A stretch of DNA of 64,000 bases from Polytrichum commune (taxonomy: Eukaryota > Streptophyta > Polytrichopsida > Polytrichales > Polytrichaceae), in NCBI GenBank assembly GCA_950295325.1, contig OX485803.1:46019554-46083553 (forward strand), written 5' to 3'. Position 1 is the first letter of the stretch. Every line of letters starts with the position of its first letter. This document shows, one piece after another, positions 59,372-64,000 of this stretch. The translations under genes and the position numbers were made by a program. Under the pieces are notes generated by a model. That model had not been told where the DNA came from, did no database searches, and saw nothing but the letters and a program-made list of their open reading frames with translations.

Positions 59372-62300
59372 GAAGAAGAAGAAGAACTCCAACCCTTCTT
59401 AGGGGCCGGAGTGAATAGAATGTCTGTTCGTAGGACATCCTTAGCCATACCCCAGGGTAGTGGCGTTGGGTGTAATACTACTTCACCCTTTTCAGGGAGT
59501 AGACACTATGTTGTCATCAGTTAATTAGTTTTACCGGGAGAACCGGTGAAGGAGGTGAGGGGTGGGGGCAATGTGTCCTGGGAATTAAGTATGGGTTTGT
59601 AAGTTATGGATGGGCTGTTTATTTTCAATCCGTCTTTTATGAATTAAAATTGAGTGTGCATATTTTATGGCTATTATGTTGATTTGTCTAAATGTGTTCT
59701 TAATTTGTGGAGTGGGGAGTTTGAGTTGCGTGTGTAACGCAGTCGTCGAAGGGATGTGAGTAGTGGCTCTAGCACCTGATGCCAATACAATGAGTGGGGC
59801 TACCTGCCATCCATTTGAAATGAGATTGTTAATGAGTGGTTGATATTTGGTGGTTTTTCTTTCAAGTGTTTCGGCAGGGAACCTATCATTACAGTATGTG
59901 AATTCTATGTATTGTATAGTAATTGTTGGTGTGGGTGCAACTGGTGGTGGGGAATTGTATAGATGTCCAATGACGCACAGGATGTCGGGTTTGAGTCGAG
60001 CATTGCAATGACAACGTGGTGTGTCGCATGTACAGGGTAGCAACCATGTGGGTACTGTGTTTTCTTGAGGGGAGTCGTTGTATATGCCTGCATTCATGAG
60101 TGTATAGTGTCTCGTAATTTTGTTGGAGATGAGAAGTTTACGGATTTCCCAGACAGCTTTATTATGGCGGTTTGTGATTAGTGCATGGATGTGTTGTTGT
60201 TTACATTTAAGAAGTACATGTAACCATGTATCTGCTTCGGGCGAGTTACAAATTGGGCATGTATGGGATGGGTATGCGGTCCGACCAAAGAAAAGTTGCT
60301 TATGGGCATGTCCCATGTATTGTCCAGTTCTAAATTTCACTAGGCATGTTTTTTCTTTATCCGTTATAGCCGGGTTATTCCAAAAATCATTTGATAATGC
60401 CTTGTCAATGTCATTGTTTGCAAGCCATTTGTGTAGTTGGTGTGTTTGGGATGCCATAATTGTCAAGTTGCGCTTTTTGTCATATTTAAGGATGTATTGT
60501 CCAAGATGACGAATAGGGCCTTTATCTGGTGTGGCTTGCATTGAATGCCACCAGTTTTTTTGGAGGTAATATGGCGTGGGGTGGGCATGTTTGTAAGGTT
60601 CTTCGGCATGTCTGTGGTCTAGTGTACATCCCATTTTAGCTAGTTTATCGGCTTGTTCATTCCCACTTATGTTTGCGTGGGCCTTGACTTTATGGAGTGT
60701 GGTTGTTTGTGTGCGAGTTTGTAGCATCCTAACTATAGATTCAAGTATTTTTTTGTCGGGATGGCTATTATGTAAGGTTGGGTGTTTTGTTTGTGTGTTG
60801 ATGAGGTATAGGACGTTAAGACAATCTGTGAAGATGTGAGCAGGTTCGTTCCGATATGTGGTAGTAAGGAGGCATAGGGTATGGTGTACAGCCATGAGTT
60901 ATGCTCTTAGGATATTTTGGAGTCCTGGCAGCCGTTCAGCGATTTTTAGATCTTTGAAAGGATTATAGATTCCATAGCCTGTTTTTTCGCGAATCCATTG
61001 TTCTTGGGTTATTGCTTTGGGAGGTATAAATGATCCATCTGTGTAATAGCAGAGGTGCGGTTGGTATTTGAGAGGGAGGCATATGTTTTGATTGTTAAGT
61101 GGTGGGATATGAGTAGGTGGGGTCGTAATTGGGGAAGGCATATATGGGAGTTGGGACCATGTTTTATTGCGATTCACTGGGGTGTTCAAGGGTGTGGGGG
61201 GGACAATTGTGTTGAATATTGAAGGTATTTGTAATGTGGTGCCGAGGATGTCCATGTGACGGGCATACTCTCGCATCGCAGGAGGTGAGGTTTTATGGTG
61301 TATACATAGGACATGTATGTCTCAGCTTTCAATTCGGGGTTCGATTCGTAATTCTGGTGGTATGGTGGGTTCGTCATATGTAATGGTATATGCTTTGAAG
61401 TGTGTGATGACATGTGAGTCCGAAAAGGGGCCTTCATGGGGATGAAGGTTGTGATACCAGTTAGGGTTTGTTGTGATGAGTATCGTCATTGTGTTAGGGT
61501 CGTTTTTGGCGGCTAGGCGTGCCCAATGGAGGGCTTGGTTGGCGTCATCTTCTGTATGAGGGTGAGCATACCCGTTCCCAATCCATTTATGTTGGAACGC
61601 GGTTCCTATGGACCTGAATACTTTATCTCAAAGGTATGGGAAGGAGACTTGGCTTAAGGAGGTGGGGCATGTGACGGGTGAGGAGAAGTGTGAGTGGGTG
61701 ATTTGGAATGAGTCAATGATGTGTGTAAGGATGTCGTTGGGTAATGTGTATTGGGAAAATTTAAGGGGGTCATTCTTAGGTATTTTGTATTTGTATCATT
61801 TGTACAACCATGCGACTTCTTGTTCAAATGATTGTATGGGGGGTTCTAAATTATGTGATTGATGTGATGCGGTTTGGTATATTTCCCATAACCATTGGAG
61901 TCGATGCTCCGGAATGGTAATTAAATGGCGCCCATCCTCGTCATAGATATGTGATGCACCATGTTGGCTTTGGATTGTGGGATGGGTGTGGGCGATGTCA
62001 ATATCGGAGTTGCATTTGTTAATAGAGATGTGACATAAAGGGATGTTGTGGTGGGGGGGAATGTGTCGTGCGTCTCGTATTTGTGCTTCTTTAAAATTGG
62101 AGTTTAAAATGTGGGTAAAGTGTTGATGTTGTTTGTGAGTATAGTATTGGGTTAGGAGTAAGATGTTATGGTTTATGGTATTTTGACTTTCCCATGGGAA
62201 TAAATCCCTTTGAGGGAGCCATTTGTTATAGAATGAGTCGTTGGGGTTAATCCATTGGCATAGATAGGATGTGTACGTTTTCGTAATTTGGTTTTTATCT

Positions 62301-63697
62301 ATGTAGGTGTGGGAGCGGTCTCTTAGTATGGAGTGTAGTGGGTAGAGGGTGGGGTTTTGTAGGATGTGTAGTGGTGTTTTCGGGTGTACGGGTGGTGGTA
62401 GTGGCGGAGGAGGGTCACTTAGATTCCATATTCTTGGATTTATTTGATGGGGTAGTATTTTGTATGAATCTTTTAGGGTGTTTGGTAAGGCATACGTTGG
62501 GCAATTGTTTGGGCATTGAATTTGGCATGTTGATTCACAAAAGAGTAGCCTTGCGTGGTCTAGAGCGGCTTTAAGTGTTTTGGTGGGTGCATCATAGTAA
62601 TATTTGAATTCGTCGTTGGACATTAATTGGGTGCCATTAGGGTTTGTTATTTGTTTAAGGTCGGTGATGTTGTGAAGGATTAGTTTATGTAGGTATTTAA
62701 GAGAGGTTGTGTAGGTTAATGTGGGGATATTTTGAGAGTGCTGCATCCATTGTGTTTCAAGTGGTGTGGGAAGGAGTGGGAATTTTACAAGTGTGCTTCG
62801 TAAGTGGGCTCCGCTAGTTGTTTTGAGTAAATATAATGTTCATGTGATTGGTGATCGGATACAATCATGTTGGGATATGCGTGGGAGGTTGAGGGATCCT
62901 CCGTGTTTGGCAAGTATGTGTGTTGTTAGTCTGGTGTAGATTTTTCCAAGTCGTCCTTTGTCATTAAGGGCGTTAATGAGTTGCTCACCTATGCATGTGA
63001 TGTATGCGTTTTTTAGAGAAAATGCTTCGGTACCAAACATATTTTGAGGGAGTTGGACGACTGCGTTCGACATACATTTTGGGAGGCCACATATAGTTTT
63101 GTGGAGGGCAATTACTCATTTATCAAGTTTTTTAATGGCGGGGAGTGAGTATGGGACTGCATAAAAGCTATAGACGATGCCAGCTCTTATGACAGTGTCA
63201 ATCATTTGTATTTTTTGTTTCATTGTGGTTGGGCACGTTAATAGGAGTTTACATTGTTTGATGAGTTTGGTTGTGGTTATGTGTGTTTGGGTTTTCCATT
63301 GAAGTGATGGGACTAGGTTGATTCCAAGATATACGTATGACTCGTGTTGACTTAGGGTAGGGATGGATTGGTCCCTAAAGTTTATATTAGCGTTTTCTAA
63401 GTGCGTTTTGAAAGCTTGGGGGTTAAGTTTTTATTTGTTTGGGCATCCCGTGACTGCACATTTTGGGATGCCTAGGTCCATGCCTGCCCATTCGCAATAT
63501 TTGTCTAGTTTGTCTAATTGAAGTTGTAGGGATGTTAAACTGTGGGATATTGCTGCTAAGTCGTCGGCGTAGGCTGTAGAGCTGAGTTGTGTAGCATAGG
63601 TATTAAAAGTGTATCCATTATTTCCCCGTTGTAGCCACCTAAGGAGTGGTTCGAGAAAGATGATAAAAATGTATGGGCTTATAGTGCCGCTACTCAA
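59372..63697 (-). mobile_element. Dualen-like LINE, copy 2 (RT-RNase H-CCHC-RLE)
   Basis: The minus strand encodes, in order: the later half of a non-LTR reverse transcriptase (63697-63431, SGTISPYIFIIFLEPLL and AYADDLAAI), a thumb/connection region (63073-62840, with ALNDKGRLG), a 316-residue frame with a Cys-rich stretch CESTCQIQCPNNC (62746-61796), a conserved block of unknown role (about 61600-61280), RNase H, a CCHC finger and a restriction-like endonuclease. It ends in a (TTC)n tail near 59372. The first half of RT and any upstream endonuclease are missing at the 63.7-kb boundary. Frames are separated by a few stops and shifts, so it is inactive. Confidence 0.85.
59585..60895 (-). CDS. 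C-terminal RNase H, CCHC finger and restriction-like endonuclease of LINE copy 2
   Basis: Open for 436 residues. Residues 20-90 are the second half of RNase H, with D23 (FTDCLN) and D83 (GNEQADKLAK). A finger follows at C213, C216, H226, C231 (CPICNSPEADTWLHVLLKC), then RHN at 243-245, a Cys cluster CTCDTPRCHC (288-297), KPDI at 302-305, E331 (IEFTYCNDRF) and K347/K350-Y (RKTTKYQPL). The CCHC-RHN-KPDI-E order is that of the RLE domain of R2-, CRE- and Dualen-type LINEs. The catalytic Glu of RNase H is replaced by a stop at 60899-60901, just upstream, so this frame is the tail of a broken ORF. Confidence 0.8.
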   Translation of the reverse strand: MAVHHTLCLLTTTYRNEPAHIFTDCLNVLYLINTQTKHPTLHNSHPDKKILESIVRMLQTRTQTTTLHKVKAHANISGNEQADKLAKMGCTLDHRHAEEPYKHAHPTPYYLQKNWWHSMQATPDKGPIRHLGQYILKYDKKRNLTIMASQTHQLHKWLANNDIDKALSNDFWNNPAITDKEKTCLVKFRTGQYMGHAHKQLFFGRTAYPSHTCPICNSPEADTWLHVLLKCKQQHIHALITNRHNKAVWEIRKLLISNKITRHYTLMNAGIYNDSPQENTVPTWLLPCTCDTPRCHCNARLKPDILCVIGHLYNSPPPVAPTPTITIQYIEFTYCNDRFPAETLERKTTKYQPLINNLISNGWQVAPLIVLASGARATTHIPSTTALHTQLKLPTPQIKNTFRQINIIAIKYAHSILIHKRRIENKQPIHNLQTHT

Positions 63698-64000
63698 TTC
63701 ATGTACTTCTCAGCACCCGGCTAGCAAAGCTTATCAACTTAAAAGCTTGTTGTGTAGGTATGAATGTCAACACATTGTGTACTCTCATTCAATGAGGGAG
63801 TCCAAGAATCCCATATGGCATTTCATTTAAACAATAAGGTAATGATTGTAAGGAGCCTTGTCATGGGTTGTATCGTAATAGACGTTCAATCTACCAAGCC
63901 ATGGTATATGTGAGATACGTAGCGGGTGTCTACTACAACTAATGGTAGGTCGACATGTGTTTATTACCAAATGTAGTGGTCAAATCATATACTTCTCAGC
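63698..64000. other. Unassigned sequence at the right edge, bounded by a direct repeat
   Basis: LINE homology stops at about 63697. TACTTCTCAGC occurs at 63704-63714 and again at 63990-64000, with similar bases before each (CAATTCATG, CAAATCATA). This may be an insertion whose other end lies beyond the window. No family was recognised. Confidence 0.4.

Overview
This window is eukaryotic nuclear DNA, almost certainly from a land plant. The evidence is two clearly plant-type secretory genes (a glyoxal/galactose-oxidase-like gene and a SURNod19 gene with GT-AG introns) lying in a sea of plant-type transposable elements: Ty1/copia, L1-like LINE, MULE, hAT, PIF/Harbinger and Tigger relics. The spacing of about 36 kb between the two host genes, and the deep nesting of elements, point to a large, repeat-rich genome. 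A non-flowering lineage (bryophyte, lycophyte or fern) would fit, but nothing seen here proves it. There is no bacterial operon structure, no CRISPR array and no rRNA or tRNA gene.

Layout. 1-8.9 kb: three copia copies. Copia A (minus) sits inside copia B (plus); copia C (plus) follows and has a small terminal-inverted-repeat (TIR) composite inserted just before its primer-binding site. Copia A and C both carry a primer-binding site matching the anticodon stem-loop of initiator tRNA-Met, as in half-tRNA-primed copia elements. 8.95-17 kb: a short tandem array of palindromic GGGTCGANCGACCC units, split by a 3.8-kb hAT-type element with an 8-bp target duplication, then unknown ORFs and a broken FCP1/NIF-like HAD phosphatase gene. 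17.1-17.6 kb: the tail of a Tigger/pogo-like transposase. 18.7-20.3 kb: intact GLOX gene (minus). 22-23.2 kb: degenerate tandem repeats.

25.9-39.2 kb is dominated by non-autonomous DNA transposons whose ends can be set by target duplications: a foldback MULE (9-bp duplication); a second MULE (9-bp) whose long inverted arms are tandem arrays of a coding exon and which sits inside an L1-like LINE endonuclease gene; a TTA-flanked Harbinger-type element with another TIR element inside it; and hAT-type (8-bp) and Tourist-type (TAA) MITEs. 39-47 kb is mostly unassigned, with one retrotransposon gag relic and a second copy of the hAT MITE.

47.8-54.8 kb holds a decayed PIF/Harbinger element (transposase plus an opposing Myb/SANT-like ORF). 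A LINE is inserted in the transposase (11-bp duplication), and a 1.55-kb TIR element of unclear superfamily is inserted in that LINE (3-bp duplication): three levels of nesting. A second, longer copy of the same LINE family fills 59.4-63.7 kb on the minus strand. Both copies encode RNase H, then a CCHC finger, then a restriction-like endonuclease, downstream of a reverse transcriptase that is visible in the longer copy. This resembles the Dualen/RandI type known from green algae. 56.4-59.0 kb: intact three-exon SURNod19 gene (minus).

Only the GLOX and SURNod19 genes look like functional host genes. Both encode predicted secreted proteins, but the sequence shows no sign that they work together. 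All other coding sequence belongs to, or was carried by, transposable elements and is mostly broken.
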